The notes under the pieces: generated by a model
Database searches by the model: none
Told to the model about the DNA's origin: nothing
The model's input: the letters and a program-made list of their open reading frames with translations, nothing else
Source: Flavobacterium aurantiibacter
GTDB taxonomy: Bacteria > Bacteroidota > Bacteroidia > Flavobacteriales > Flavobacteriaceae
Assembly: GCF_002251775.1 (NCBI RefSeq)
Contig: NZ_NOXX01000185.1
Span: 638-32,913, forward strand
Direction: 5' to 3'
DNA: 32,276 bases
Translations under genes and position numbers: made by a program
In this document: positions 8,579 through 17,234 of the stretch, piece after piece
Layout: every line of letters begins with the position of its first letter
Position numbering within the stretch: position 1 is the stretch's first letter

Positions 8579-9964
8579 ATGGAAAAACGCTTTTATGCGC
8601 TCTTGTTGGTATTTCTTTCCACAACCTTATTTGCACAGGAAATTATAAAGGATACCGTTAAACCGATTCAGATCCCTAAATCTAAACAGAAAATCGACGG
8701 AATTGTCGCTACAGTTGGGGATTACTTAGTTCTAGATTCCGATATCGATAAAAGCTTCTTGGAACTCACAAGTACCCGAAACTCAATCGATGGGATTACA
8801 CGTTGCCAGATGATCGGCAAGCTCCTCGAAGAACGCCTTTACGCGCACCAAGCCGTTCAAGACAGTATTGTTGTAAGCGATGCGGAAATTAATGGTACAT
8901 TAGAAGAAAAGTTGTCTGTAATGATCGAGCAAATCGGCAGCATGGACAAATTGGTAAAATTCTTCAAGAAAAACTCCGAAGAAGAACTTCGATCTACATT
9001 TTTTGACGTTTTAAAGATGAGCCGACTCGCTTCTGAAATGCAGAAAAAAATTGTTGAAAAAGTTGAAATTACACCGGAAGAGGTTCGAAATTACTTTAAA
9101 TCAATACCGAAAGCTGATTTACCCGTTTTCGGCGATGAAGTCGAAGTAGCACAAATAGTCATCAAGCCAAAAATCTCCGATGAAGAAAAGCAAAAGGTAA
9201 TCGATAAACTCAAAGAACTCAAGCGAGACGTTATTAACGGAAGTAGTTTCTTTTCGAAAGCCGTTTTATATTCACAAGATCCCGGTTCCAAATCGAACGG
9301 TGGATACTACAAAATGAATCGGAAAACGCCTTTTGTTAAGGAATTTAAAGACGTAGCTTTTAGTTTGAACGAGGGCGAAATTTCCGAACCTTTTGAAACC
9401 GAATTTGGTTATCACATTATTCTTGTCGAAAAAATCAGAGGCCAAGAAGTCGATTTGCGTCACATCCTACTTATCCCTAAAGTTTCCGATGAAGCCCTCA
9501 AAGAAGCCAAGGACGAGATTACCGAAATTCGAAAACGCATTTTGGCGGGAGATATAACATTTGGCGATGCTGCAAGAGCCTCTTCCGATGAAAAAGAAAC
9601 CAAGAATAACGGCGGACAACTTGTAAACCCTAGAACACTCGATACCCGTTTCGATCTTACAAAAATGGATCCGTCATTGTACTCGCAAGTGTCAAATCTT
9701 AAGCAAGGCGAAATTTCAGTACCGTTTCTAGATACCGATCAAACGCAAAAGAAAATGTACAAAATCATTACGGTTACCAATCGAATTCCTTCGCATACCG
9801 CCGATTATGCACAAGATTTCCTCAAAATCAAAGATTTAGCTTTGAAAGAAAAACAATTTAAAGCCATCGCTAAATGGACCAATGAGAAAATCAAAGAAAC
9901 ATTCATAAAAATTAATGGAGAATACCGCGATTGTCTTTTTGAAAGCAATTGGTTAAAAAAATAA
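8579..9964 (+). CDS. SurA-like periplasmic peptidylprolyl isomerase
   Basis: This 461-residue protein has a signal peptide (ending TTLFAQE) and then the SurA N-terminal chaperone region (KIDGIVATVGDYLVLDSDIDKS, about 38-165). Two parvulin domains follow at about 187-287 (VEVAQIVIKPKIS ... NGGYYKMNRKTPFVKEFKDVAFSL ... FGYHIILVEK) and about 291-395 (VDLRHILLIPKVS ... NNGGQLVNPRT). Length and domain order match bacterial SurA (about 430 residues), a chaperone for outer-membrane beta-barrels. It probably works with the neighbouring isomerase on the many barrels and T9SS proteins of this organism. The moxR-type gene starts 6 bases after the stop, so all three are one transcript. Confidence 0.9.
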   Translation: MEKRFYALLLVFLSTTLFAQEIIKDTVKPIQIPKSKQKIDGIVATVGDYLVLDSDIDKSFLELTSTRNSIDGITRCQMIGKLLEERLYAHQAVQDSIVVSDAEINGTLEEKLSVMIEQIGSMDKLVKFFKKNSEEELRSTFFDVLKMSRLASEMQKKIVEKVEITPEEVRNYFKSIPKADLPVFGDEVEVAQIVIKPKISDEEKQKVIDKLKELKRDVINGSSFFSKAVLYSQDPGSKSNGGYYKMNRKTPFVKEFKDVAFSLNEGEISEPFETEFGYHIILVEKIRGQEVDLRHILLIPKVSDEALKEAKDEITEIRKRILAGDITFGDAARASSDEKETKNNGGQLVNPRTLDTRFDLTKMDPSLYSQVSNLKQGEISVPFLDTDQTQKKMYKIITVTNRIPSHTADYAQDFLKIKDLALKEKQFKAIAKWTNEKIKETFIKINGEYRDCLFESNWLKK

Positions 9965-9970
9965 TTCAAA

Positions 9971-10924
9971 ATGTCAGACGTAGCAGCAGTTCAAAGCCTT
10001 GTTCAAAAACGACTTGCATTGAAGTCCGAGATCGCAAAAGTGATTGTAGGACAAGACGAAGTAGTCGATCAGATTTTACTCAGTATCTTTTCCGGTGGCC
10101 ATGCTTTATTGGTTGGCGTTCCGGGTTTGGCGAAAACGCTCATGGTAAATACCATCGCACAAAGTTTGGGATTGCAGTTTAAGCGTCTTCAATTTACGCC
10201 GGATTTAATGCCTTCCGATATTTTAGGAAGCGAAATTCTAGACGAAAATCGAACTTTTAAATTTATTAAAGGGCCTGTTTTTTCTAATATCATTCTTGCC
10301 GACGAGATTAACCGTACTCCTCCTAAAACACAAGCCGCCTTACTAGAAGCTATGCAAGAGCGCGCGGTTACCATTGCCGGCCACAACTACAAACTCGATT
10401 TGCCGTATTTTGTTTTAGCAACACAAAACCCAATAGAGCAGGAAGGAACTTATCCTTTGCCAGAAGCACAGCTCGATCGTTTTATGTTTTCAATTAAGCT
10501 TGATTATCCAAGTTTTGAAGAAGAAGTTGCTGTCGTAAAAAATACCACTTCGGATTACAAGCCACAAATTCAAGCGTTATTTACTGCGGAAGAAATAATT
10601 TCTTACCAAGAACTTATTCGCCGTGTTCCGGTTGCAGATAATGTTATTGAATACGCGGTGCGTTTAGTTTCAAAAACACGACCAAATTCGATAGATGCAT
10701 CAGATTTTATCAAAAACTACATCGATTGGGGAGCTGGACCTCGTGCTTCACAGAACCTCATTCTAGCAGCTAAGGCCCATGCGTTATTTAACGGAAAATT
10801 TTCGCCAGATTCAGAAGATGTTAAAGCCGTTGCAGTAGGAATCTTGCGTCATCGTGTTGTTAAAAATTATAAAGCAGATGCTGAAAATATTACTATTGAA
10901 GCGATAATCGAAAAGCTATTTTAA
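9971..10924 (+). CDS. MoxR-family AAA+ ATPase
   Basis: A 317-residue AAA+ ATPase of the MoxR (AAA_3) family. Walker A is GVPGLAKT (49-56), Walker B is IILADEIN (107-114), the sensor segment is ATQNP (150-154), and the arginine region is EAQLDRFMF (165-173). The C-terminal lid (AAA_lid_2 type) carries GAGPRASQ. MoxR proteins are chaperone-like ATPases that usually act with VWA-domain (BatA/CoxE-like) partners encoded next door. No such partner follows here; a terminator and aconitase come instead. The gene is the last of the isomerase operon, suggesting a role connected with envelope protein maturation, though this is inference from position only. Confidence 0.92.
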   Translation: MSDVAAVQSLVQKRLALKSEIAKVIVGQDEVVDQILLSIFSGGHALLVGVPGLAKTLMVNTIAQSLGLQFKRLQFTPDLMPSDILGSEILDENRTFKFIKGPVFSNIILADEINRTPPKTQAALLEAMQERAVTIAGHNYKLDLPYFVLATQNPIEQEGTYPLPEAQLDRFMFSIKLDYPSFEEEVAVVKNTTSDYKPQIQALFTAEEIISYQELIRRVPVADNVIEYAVRLVSKTRPNSIDASDFIKNYIDWGAGPRASQNLILAAKAHALFNGKFSPDSEDVKAVAVGILRHRVVKNYKADAENITIEAIIEKLF

Positions 10925-10951
10925 GACCGATTATTGCTAATTTCGGATTTT

Positions 10952-10991
10952 AAACGCTCGTTTTTAATAATTTTAGAGACGAGCGTTTTTT
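10952..10991 (+). terminator. Intrinsic terminator after the moxR-type gene
   Basis: AAACGCTCG (10952-10960) pairs with CGAGCGTTT (10980-10988). The stem continues inward through T-A and T-G pairs to about 10965/10975, and the 3' arm runs into six Ts (10986-10991). It closes the isomerase/MoxR operon. Confidence 0.85.
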
Positions 10992-11067
10992 ATTTGATAA
11001 ATCCTCAAAAGTTGTTTAGAATCAAACGGTATTAGCTTTCGCCGAACAACAACTACCAACGTTTTCG

Positions 11068-11075
11068 TAAATTTG
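11068..11075 (+). promoter_or_regulatory. -7 promoter element for aconitase
   Basis: TAAATTTG matches TAnnTTTG and lies 25 bases before the aconitase start, giving a leader of roughly 20 bases. The -33 region is a poor match. Its place between a terminator and a lone gene supports it. Confidence 0.5.
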
Positions 11076-11099
11076 CACCGCAAACAAATAAGTAAAATC

Positions 11100-13367
11100 A
11101 TGGCTTTTGATATTGAAATGATTAAAAAGGTTTACGCAACCATGCCAGAGCGCGTAAACAAGGCGCGTGAATTGGTGGGAAGACCTTTAACGCTAACCGA
11201 AAAAATATTATACAACCACCTTTGGGAAGGTAATCCGACGCAGGTTTTTTCTCGTGGAAAAGACTACGTAGATTTTGCTCCAGACCGCGTAGCTTGTCAG
11301 GATGCAACAGCCCAAATGGCGCTACTTCAGTTTATGCATGCCGGTAAATCAAAAGTTGCCGTACCAACAACGGTACACTGCGACCACTTGATCCAAGCGA
11401 AAGTTGATGCAGCAACCGATTTAGCTCGCGCGAAACAACAGTCGAGTGAAGTTTTCGATTTCCTTTCATCGGTATCAAATAAATACGGAATTGGATTTTG
11501 GAAACCAGGTGCAGGAATTATTCACCAAGTAGTATTAGAAAACTATGCATTTCCGGGAGGAATGATGATTGGTACCGATTCACACACAGTAAATGCTGGT
11601 GGATTGGGAATGATTGCCATTGGAGTAGGAGGTGCCGATGCCGTAGACGTTATGTCGGGAATGGCTTGGGAATTGAAGTTCCCAAAACTTATAGGTGTAA
11701 AACTTACAGGTAAATTATCGGGTTGGACAGCACCAAAAGACGTAATTCTGAAAGTGGCTGGAATCCTTACTGTAAAGGGAGGAACTGGCGCTGTTGTTGA
11801 GTATTTCGGCGAAGGTGCTACCGCAATGTCTTGTACCGGTAAAGGAACCATTTGTAATATGGGTGCTGAAATTGGCGCAACAACGTCAACTTTTGGATAT
11901 GATGAGTCGATGGCGCGCTACTTGCGTTCTACAAATCGTGCCGATGTTGCCGATGCTGCCGACGCGATTGCACCTTATTTAACGGGTGATCCAGAAGTAT
12001 ACGCAAATCCAGAACAGTATTTCGATCAAGTAATCGAAATCAATTTATCAGAATTGGAGCCCCATTTGAACGGTCCGTTTACACCAGATTTAGCTACACC
12101 TATTTCAAGAATGCGTGAAGAAGCTATCAAAAATAACTGGCCACTTCGCGTAGAAATAGGATTGATAGGATCTTGTACCAACTCGTCGTACGAAGATATT
12201 TCTCGTGCAGCGTCGCTTGCTAAGCAAGTTGCCGATAAAAAATTGAAGACCAAAGCTGCTTTTACCATTACTCCAGGTTCAGAAGTTGTTCGTTCAACAA
12301 TCGAAAGAGATGGTTTCATTGACACCTTCAACCAAATTGGTGCTACTGTGTTTGCAAATGCTTGTGGTCCGTGTATCGGAATGTGGGATCGCGAAGGCGC
12401 AGAAAAAGAAGAGCGAAACACGATTGTACACTCGTTCAACAGAAACTTTTCGAAACGTGCCGACGGTAATCCAAACACCTTAGCTTTCGTTGGTTCTCCA
12501 GAGCTTGTTACCGCTTTAGCGATTGCGGGAGACCTCGGATTTAACCCAATCACCGATACATTAATTAATGAAGATGGCGAAGAGGTTAAATTAGATGAAC
12601 CAACTGGAAATGAGTTGCCAGCAAAAGGTTTCTATGCTGAAGATCCAGGATACCAAGCGCCGGCCGAAGACGGAAGTGGCGTTACAGTAGCTGTGAGTCC
12701 GACGAGCGAGCGTTTACAGCTTTTAGCTCCGTTTGAACCTTGGGACGGAAACAACATTACAGGTGCTAAATTGCTGATTAAAGCTTTCGGGAAATGTACT
12801 ACTGATCACATATCGATGGCTGGTCCGTGGTTGCGATTCCGTGGTCACCTTGACAACATTTCAAACAATATGCTTATTGGCGCGATTAACGCCTTCAACC
12901 AAAAAGCGAATTCGGTTAAGAATCAGCTTACAGGAGCGTACGATGCAGTACCGGCCGTACAACGCGCTTATAAAGCTGCGGGAATACCGTCGATTGTAGT
13001 TGGCGATCACAACTACGGCGAAGGATCGTCTCGTGAGCATGCTGCCATGGAGCCGCGATTCTTAGGTGTAAAAGCCGTTTTGGTGAAGTCGTTTGCACGT
13101 ATTCACGAAACTAACTTGAAAAAGCAAGGTATGTTGGCACTTACATTTGCCAATGAAGCAGATTACGATAAAATTCGTGAAAACGACACGATTAATTTCA
13201 AAGATTTAACGTCGTTTGCACCGGGTGTACCACTTACGTTAGAATTTATTCACGAGGATGGTACTACAGATACCATTCTGGCAAATCATACGTACAATGA
13301 AGGTCAAATTGCTTGGTTTAAAGCAGGTTCAGCATTGAATTTGATTGCTGCTGCCGGAGCTGCATAA
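11100..13367 (+). CDS. acn: Aconitate hydratase
   Basis: A TCA-cycle enzyme that converts citrate to isocitrate through cis-aconitate in the cytoplasm. It is 755 residues long, the size of the mitochondrial-type aconitase family, whereas AcnA/IRP-type proteins are nearer 890. The three 4Fe-4S ligands are visible: Cys359 in [10 protein letters not shown], and Cys422 and Cys425 in [13 protein letters not shown]. The substrate-binding [12 protein letters not shown] segment and the C-terminal swivel-domain motifs [15 protein letters not shown] and [14 protein letters not shown] are intact. The start is the ATG that gives [13 protein letters not shown]; an in-frame upstream start at 11073 would fall inside the promoter. 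It is transcribed alone between two terminators. Confidence 0.96.
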   Translation: MAFDIEMIKKVYATMPERVNKARELVGRPLTLTEKILYNHLWEGNPTQVFSRGKDYVDFAPDRVACQDATAQMALLQFMHAGKSKVAVPTTVHCDHLIQAKVDAATDLARAKQQSSEVFDFLSSVSNKYGIGFWKPGAGIIHQVVLENYAFPGGMMIGTDSHTVNAGGLGMIAIGVGGADAVDVMSGMAWELKFPKLIGVKLTGKLSGWTAPKDVILKVAGILTVKGGTGAVVEYFGEGATAMSCTGKGTICNMGAEIGATTSTFGYDESMARYLRSTNRADVADAADAIAPYLTGDPEVYANPEQYFDQVIEINLSELEPHLNGPFTPDLATPISRMREEAIKNNWPLRVEIGLIGSCTNSSYEDISRAASLAKQVADKKLKTKAAFTITPGSEVVRSTIERDGFIDTFNQIGATVFANACGPCIGMWDREGAEKEERNTIVHSFNRNFSKRADGNPNTLAFVGSPELVTALAIAGDLGFNPITDTLINEDGEEVKLDEPTGNELPAKGFYAEDPGYQAPAEDGSGVTVAVSPTSERLQLLAPFEPWDGNNITGAKLLIKAFGKCTTDHISMAGPWLRFRGHLDNISNNMLIGAINAFNQKANSVKNQLTGAYDAVPAVQRAYKAAGIPSIVVGDHNYGEGSSREHAAMEPRFLGVKAVLVKSFARIHETNLKKQGMLALTFANEADYDKIRENDTINFKDLTSFAPGVPLTLEFIHEDGTTDTILANHTYNEGQIAWFKAGSALNLIAAAGAA

Positions 13368-13391
13368 ATCCTTTTGTACATTTTTATAAAG

Positions 13392-13426
13392 TCTGCCCAG
13401 CTCAAAAAGTTGGGCAGATTTTTTTT
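13392..13426 (+). terminator. Intrinsic terminator after aconitase
   Basis: TCTGCCCAGCT (13392-13402) pairs with AGTTGGGCAGA (13408-13418) around a 5-base loop, with one G-T pair, and is followed by eight Ts (13419-13426). It lies between convergent genes. The reverse direction has only a short, interrupted T-tract, so it acts mainly on the plus strand. Confidence 0.92.
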
Positions 13427-13480
13427 GAGTGTGGTAGTAGAAAATGATTAAAATGCAAGATGCGAACTGTTTGCGGTAGT

Positions 13481-14413
13481 TCACGGTGCTAAAAAATCGA
13501 AGTATTTTGTGTGTAGATAATCATTAGGTTCAAATGAAATCAGCTCATTTTTAAAGTCTAAAGTGATATTAAATCTTTTTAAGAACGAGTTACCTATAAT
13601 GCCGTCAATTCCATTTATGTTCATAATTCCATTTTGGATTTGAGCCACACCGCCAGGGATTTTATAAAAATGGAAATCTGCGATATTTATCTGTGGAAAA
13701 TAGACATTAAAGATTTTTCCAGTATTTCCGTCACTGCTGGTAATATTTGAAACAGCAAAGCATTGCTTATAAACATCCAAAAGTTTGTTTAAATTAACAT
13801 AACTGGTACTTAAGTCTAGGATTCTGTCGCTACCCGTATCTATTTCGAGGCATACGTTTCTGGTTTTGCCATCTATAGTTTTTATTCGGATATCCACAAA
13901 GGGAACTCGCTCTTTATATTTGAATTTGATGGTATTTTGCTTTTGATTTTTAAACGAAACTTTATCAAAAAGATATACCAGTTTTTTGTCGTAGTTTATT
14001 TCAATACAAAACCTTTTTAAAAGAGATAAACCTAAAACACCATCCCATAACTCATTTGGGTATGGAATGGATATAAAACTCAAGTTGTCAATTTCTTGAA
14101 GCCCCCATTTTGCCTTGTTGCCTGAGCTTTTTTTAACGATATTTATTCCTGTGGTTCCGCTGTTTGTTTCCTCAGAATCAAAGTTTAATTTTAATTTTTT
14201 CTTAGTGATAATCTCACTATTTATAACCATGTCGCTTGCTCCTGTATCGATGAGAAATAGTAATGAATCGACATCGTTTACTTTAACATATGTGTAGATT
14301 CTATTATCGCTCTTTAAGAAAAACTGAATAGAGTCGATCGGTTTAGATTGACTAAAAGCTTCGCCAAAGAATAGTAGGACAGCAAGTACATGGATCGTTT
14401 TCCAAATTTTCAT
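13481..14413 (-). CDS. Secreted two-lobed aspartic protease (retropepsin/pepsin-like fold)
   Basis: A 310-residue protein with a signal peptide (cut near GEAFSQ). It has two aspartic-protease active-site motifs: DTGAS at Asp56 within LLFLIDTGASDMVI, and DTGSD at Asp192 within VCLEIDTGSDRILDL. Each is followed about 70-80 residues later by the hydrophobic-hydrophobic-glycine partner motif (DGVLGLSLL, 124-132; DGIIGNSFL, 270-278). One chain therefore holds both halves of the catalytic site, as in pepsins, whereas retropepsin-like bacterial proteins often have a single lobe. The substrate is unknown. No T9SS tail is visible, so it is probably periplasmic or released by another route. The base composition is more AT-rich than in the neighbours. 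A second secreted protein is encoded 57 bases upstream on the same strand. Confidence 0.85.
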   Translation of the reverse strand: MKIWKTIHVLAVLLFFGEAFSQSKPIDSIQFFLKSDNRIYTYVKVNDVDSLLFLIDTGASDMVINSEIITKKKLKLNFDSEETNSGTTGINIVKKSSGNKAKWGLQEIDNLSFISIPYPNELWDGVLGLSLLKRFCIEINYDKKLVYLFDKVSFKNQKQNTIKFKYKERVPFVDIRIKTIDGKTRNVCLEIDTGSDRILDLSTSYVNLNKLLDVYKQCFAVSNITSSDGNTGKIFNVYFPQINIADFHFYKIPGGVAQIQNGIMNINGIDGIIGNSFLKRFNITLDFKNELISFEPNDYLHTKYFDFLAP

Positions 14414-14470
14414 TTTCTAAAACTTTTATTTTTTAGTTACTGATAATCAATTATTTACTATTCTTGCTCG

Positions 14471-14992
14471 TTAGAATGTAATGGAGTTAAAGAAATTCTC
14501 GCTTTCCGAGTTGTTCGCCTTTCCTTGTATGTTTACAAAGAGAAAATTGTAACTGTAACTCCCTTTCACGAATATTAAAGCGTCTATTATATTCGGCAGT
14601 TCTTTGGTAGGCTTTTGTAGTTCTAACTTAATTTTTAATGAGTTTTCGCCTTTAAAGTTTATAATTTCAGATGATAACAAATTAGCCTTATTTCCTTTGC
14701 TATTCATCCGTTCCATGAACAGGTCTTCAATAGTTTTAAAAACCTGTTTGTTTTTTATACCCTCTTTTATCACATCGGGCGTAAATAAATCAGATAAGTT
14801 GTTTTCAATAATAATAAGGTTGTAGTTTTTTTCGATATTTTTTGAAAAGTAAACTTGTACATTATCTTGTTCTGATTTCTTAGGTTCATTGGACACCGTG
14901 ACACTGATGTTATTATGGAGTTTAATCACGTTATCTTGTGCATGAGCGGCTGATACTACGATTAAGAAGGCAACGAAAATGATTCTTTTCAT
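14471..14992 (-). CDS. Small secreted protein of unknown function
   Basis: The start is chosen at 14992, which gives MKRIIFVAFLIVVSAAHAQ, a clean signal peptide; a longer in-frame start at 15043 would add 17 charged residues in front. The mature protein is about 155 residues, lysine- and asparagine-rich, with alternating beta-strand-like stretches (IKLHNNISVTV, NVQVYFSKNI, YNLIIIENN, SLKIKLELQKP, YSYNFLFVNIQGKA). This somewhat recalls PsbP/DUF1795-like alpha-beta proteins, but no motif proves it. It has no cysteines and no lipobox. It precedes the aspartic protease gene on the same strand, so the two may form an operon. Function unknown. Confidence 0.75.
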   Translation of the reverse strand: MKRIIFVAFLIVVSAAHAQDNVIKLHNNISVTVSNEPKKSEQDNVQVYFSKNIEKNYNLIIIENNLSDLFTPDVIKEGIKNKQVFKTIEDLFMERMNSKGNKANLLSSEIINFKGENSLKIKLELQKPTKELPNIIDALIFVKGSYSYNFLFVNIQGKANNSESENFFNSITF

Positions 14993-15477
14993 GATTTTTC
15001 TGTTTTTACTTTTGATACATTTCTCTTGAATGTTGACAGACAATTGTTACTTACCGCTCGTGTTTAAATAGTCGTATTTTTTATATGTTTTCTGTCGTCT
15101 TTTATTTGAAATGGTCAGATTTTCAACAGTGAAGAACTAGTGTTTAGTAGAGAATACAACGAAGTTTTTAGAATTTGCAATGTTATTTTAGGTTTGCACA
15201 AACACTAAGGTTGCCGCTTAACCATGTATTTTAGTTTTTGTTTGAAGCTTAATTGCATTGTGCAAAAAAATCAGAAAACACGAATCGCAAGCATCTAGAA
15301 AACTGTTGCAAACGTATGGTAGTTTGAAAAGTAACACTTGTCAAAAGTTGCTACTTTTTTATTTTAATGAATTTCTAGAATAGATGGAAGAAGCGTTTAA
15401 ATGCCAGCTCTTTCTACTTAGTTGTATAGATTGTTTTGTACCCGATTCAAATCGTGATTAACTCAACGTGGATCTGA
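14993..15477. other. AT-rich intergenic stretch without recognisable gene
   Basis: No coding frame on either strand has plausible codon use or a recognisable product, and no tRNA fold was found. It contains a possible -7 element TAGGTTTG at 15189-15196 and an AT-rich hairpin with a T-tail at 15327-15360, listed separately. The promoter of the small secreted protein gene should lie at its left end but could not be located. Confidence 0.5.
15327..15360 (+). terminator. Possible orphan terminator in the intergenic stretch
   Basis: AAAAGTA (15327-15333) pairs with TACTTTT (15352-15358), with further partial pairing inside (C-G, A-T), and the 3' arm ends in six Ts. No plus-strand gene precedes it, so if real it would end a small RNA. 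A TAGGTTTG at 15189-15196 could start such an RNA of about 155 bases. Confidence 0.3.
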
Positions 15478-15479
15478 TT

Positions 15480-15661
15480 TTTCCGCGTAAGCGACGGCAG
15501 CGGAAAGCTTGCGCGAAACGGGCTTAGCAATTGCGGTTTGGTGCGGCGACCAACGGAAGCCCGTGCCAAAGCTTGCAATTGCTTGGCTCGGTTGGTGCCA
15601 CTTGCAGCGAACGGCGCGACCCCGCCCAGCGATACATTTTCGTTAGGATGTATGCGCGGGG
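15480..15661. repeat. GC-rich, highly structured intergenic element (probable dispersed repeat)
   Basis: 109 of the 180 bases at 15481-15660 are G or C, against about 19 of 60 in 15301-15360. The element is packed with inverted repeats: TTTCCGC 15480-15486 with GCGGAAA 15500-15506; CGCGTAAGC 15484-15492 with GCTTGCGCG 15507-15515 (one T-G); ACGGGCTT 15518-15525 with AAGCCCGT 15557-15564; AGCAATTGC 15526-15534 with GCAATTGCT 15575-15583; TTGGT 15538-15542 with ACCAA 15549-15553; ACCAAC 15549-15554 with GTTGGT 15591-15596; CCCCGC 15620-15625 with GCGGGG 15656-15661; and ATACAT 15632-15637 with ATGTAT 15648-15653. Several pairings exclude each other. Such GC-rich blocks near gene ends in flavobacteria are typically multi-copy. 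The open frames crossing it show no credible protein. Confidence 0.6.
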
Positions 15662-15669
15662 ATACGCCC

Positions 15670-15702
15670 AAAAAAAACCGGAACACCTTGTAGGCATTCC
15701 GG
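15670..15702 (-). terminator. Intrinsic terminator of gap
   Basis: On the minus strand CCGGAATGCC (15702-15693) pairs with GGTGTTCCGG (15687-15678), ten pairs including two G-T, around a 5-base loop. Eight Ts follow (A-run 15670-15677 on the plus strand). It lies 28 bases past the gap stop codon. Confidence 0.92.
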
Positions 15703-15730
15703 CACAGTATAGTGGTTAGGTTAGTTTCTA

Positions 15731-17179
15731 TTAATAATAGGTGAAGCGGCGCACTTTTGAAATGTACTTTGCCAAGCGAATTACTTGGTGGCTGTAGCCG
15801 TATTCGTTGTCGTACCACACATATAAGACTACGTTTTTGCCGTCGGCCGAAACTATGGTAGCGTTGCTGTCGTAAATAGCTGGCGCTGAAGTTCCGATAA
15901 TGTCTGACGATACTAATTCGTTGTTTAAAGAATATTTTATTTGTTCGACCAGTTCGCCTTCGAGTGCGTACTTTTTCATGATTTTGTTTACTTCGTCGAT
16001 GCTGGTTTTTTTGCCAACTTCTAAGTTTAAAACCACAAGGGAACCGTTTGGAACCGGAACGCGAATGGCATTTGAAGTGAGTTTTCCGGTAAGCGACGGC
16101 AATGCTTTAGCAACCGCACTTCCGGCACCCGTTTCGGTAATAACCATGTTTAAACCCGCTGCGCGTCCGCGACGGTATTTCTTGTGCATATTATCAACCA
16201 AATTCTGGTCGTTCGTGTAAGCGTGAATCGTTTCGAGGTGTCCTTTTACAACGCCGAGCGTATCTTCAACAGCTTTTAAAATAGGTGTGATGGCGTTTGT
16301 GGTACAAGAAGCCGCAGAAAAAATATCGATTTCATCTGGGTTGTATTCGTTTTGATTAACGCCGTGAACAATATTCGGCACGCCTTTTCCAGGAGCGGTA
16401 AGCAACACTTTTGAAACGCCTTTGGAAACTAAATGACGTGCCAAGGCCTCTTGAGTGGTAAACGCACCGGTGTTGTCGATAACCAATGCATCGTCTATGC
16501 CGTACGCGGTGTAATCGATATCTTCAGGTTTTTGTGCTGTAATCAAATGAACTGTTGTGCCATTGATAATCAATGCGTTATTTTCGGTGTCGGCTACAAC
16601 CGAACCTTGGAAATCGCCGTGAATCGAGTCGTAACGCAGCAAAGACGCTCTTTTTTCGATGCTCACGGCGTCGTTTTGATCACGCGTTACTACGGCTCGC
16701 AAGCGCAACTGGTTTCCCTTGCCCATTTTCGACATCATTTCGCGTGCGAGCAAACGGCCAATGCGTCCGAATCCGTAAAGAACGACATCTTTTGGTGTGA
16801 TATCGGCCGATGATTTGGCGCTTTTAAGCTTGTCGATGACAAAAGCTTTGGCATTGCTGTATTTATCGTCTTCCATGTGGAATTCGTAGGTCAGTTTTCC
16901 TAAGTCGAGTTTGCTTGGTGGCAAATCTAGGCTCAGTACCGCTTTTGCGATTTCAACGGTATCGAAGACACTGATGGGTTTTCCGACAAATTCGCCGGCG
17001 TATTCGTGCAAATTGATAATGTCGCTGACCGTTCTATCGATAAGTTGGTTGCGAAAGAGTACCATTTCGATGGATTTTTCGTACCATAAATCGCTAATAG
17101 TCTTGATTAATTCCACACCGGCTCTGCGTCGGTCCGCCTGAAAAGTCAGCTCCTTTTCATACATTGCGTTGGTTGTCAT
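15731..17179 (-). CDS. gap: Glyceraldehyde-3-phosphate dehydrogenase, long form with N-terminal extension
   Basis: This enzyme of glycolysis/gluconeogenesis oxidises glyceraldehyde-3-phosphate with NAD(P) and phosphate. The NAD-binding motif VVLYGFGRIGRLLARE begins near residue 132. The catalytic cysteine is Cys292 in SAASCTTNAITP and the partner histidine is His319 in ETIHAYTNDQ. The C-terminal WYDNEYGYSHQV is intact. The protein has 482 residues, against about 335 for the usual enzyme; the extra part is a helical N-terminal domain of about 130 residues (ADRRRAGVELIKTISDLWYEKSIEMVLFRNQ). Bacteroidota often carry this form beside a standard-length one. It is transcribed alone from a good promoter overlapped by a palindrome, and ends at a strong terminator. 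Confidence 0.94.
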   Translation of the reverse strand: MTTNAMYEKELTFQADRRRAGVELIKTISDLWYEKSIEMVLFRNQLIDRTVSDIINLHEYAGEFVGKPISVFDTVEIAKAVLSLDLPPSKLDLGKLTYEFHMEDDKYSNAKAFVIDKLKSAKSSADITPKDVVLYGFGRIGRLLAREMMSKMGKGNQLRLRAVVTRDQNDAVSIEKRASLLRYDSIHGDFQGSVVADTENNALIINGTTVHLITAQKPEDIDYTAYGIDDALVIDNTGAFTTQEALARHLVSKGVSKVLLTAPGKGVPNIVHGVNQNEYNPDEIDIFSAASCTTNAITPILKAVEDTLGVVKGHLETIHAYTNDQNLVDNMHKKYRRGRAAGLNMVITETGAGSAVAKALPSLTGKLTSNAIRVPVPNGSLVVLNLEVGKKTSIDEVNKIMKKYALEGELVEQIKYSLNNELVSSDIIGTSAPAIYDSNATIVSADGKNVVLYVWYDNEYGYSHQVIRLAKYISKVRRFTYY

Positions 17180-17204
17180 GATTGAATATTGAAGTTAGAC
17201 GCGG

Positions 17205-17234
17205 CAAAAGTAATTAATTTGTTGATTTACGAAA
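17205..17234 (-). promoter_or_regulatory. gap promoter (-33/-7)
   Basis: On the minus strand TACTTTTG (17212-17205) matches the TAnnTTTG -7 element exactly. A TTTC (17234-17231) stands 18 bases upstream in place of the -33 TTTG. The expected transcript start is near 17198, about 20 bases before the start codon. Confidence 0.6.

Noticed and set aside
12026-12553. Long open frame (175 codons) on the minus strand inside aconitase
   Set aside because: It is antisense to a well conserved part of aconitase, shows no signal peptide or family motif, and arises from the codon bias of the real gene.
13885-13900. DnaA-box-like ATATCCACA
   Set aside because: A single site, one base off, inside the aspartic protease coding sequence and without neighbours; not evidence for an origin.
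14993-15043. Upstream start for the small secreted protein
   Set aside because: The extra 17 residues are charged and precede a clean signal peptide that starts at 14992.
15447-15818. Minus-strand open frame of 123 codons across the GC-rich element and the gap end
   Set aside because: It runs through a terminator and a set of inverted repeats, overlaps the gap C-terminus, and has arginine/serine/alanine-rich sequence without domain; openness follows from high GC.
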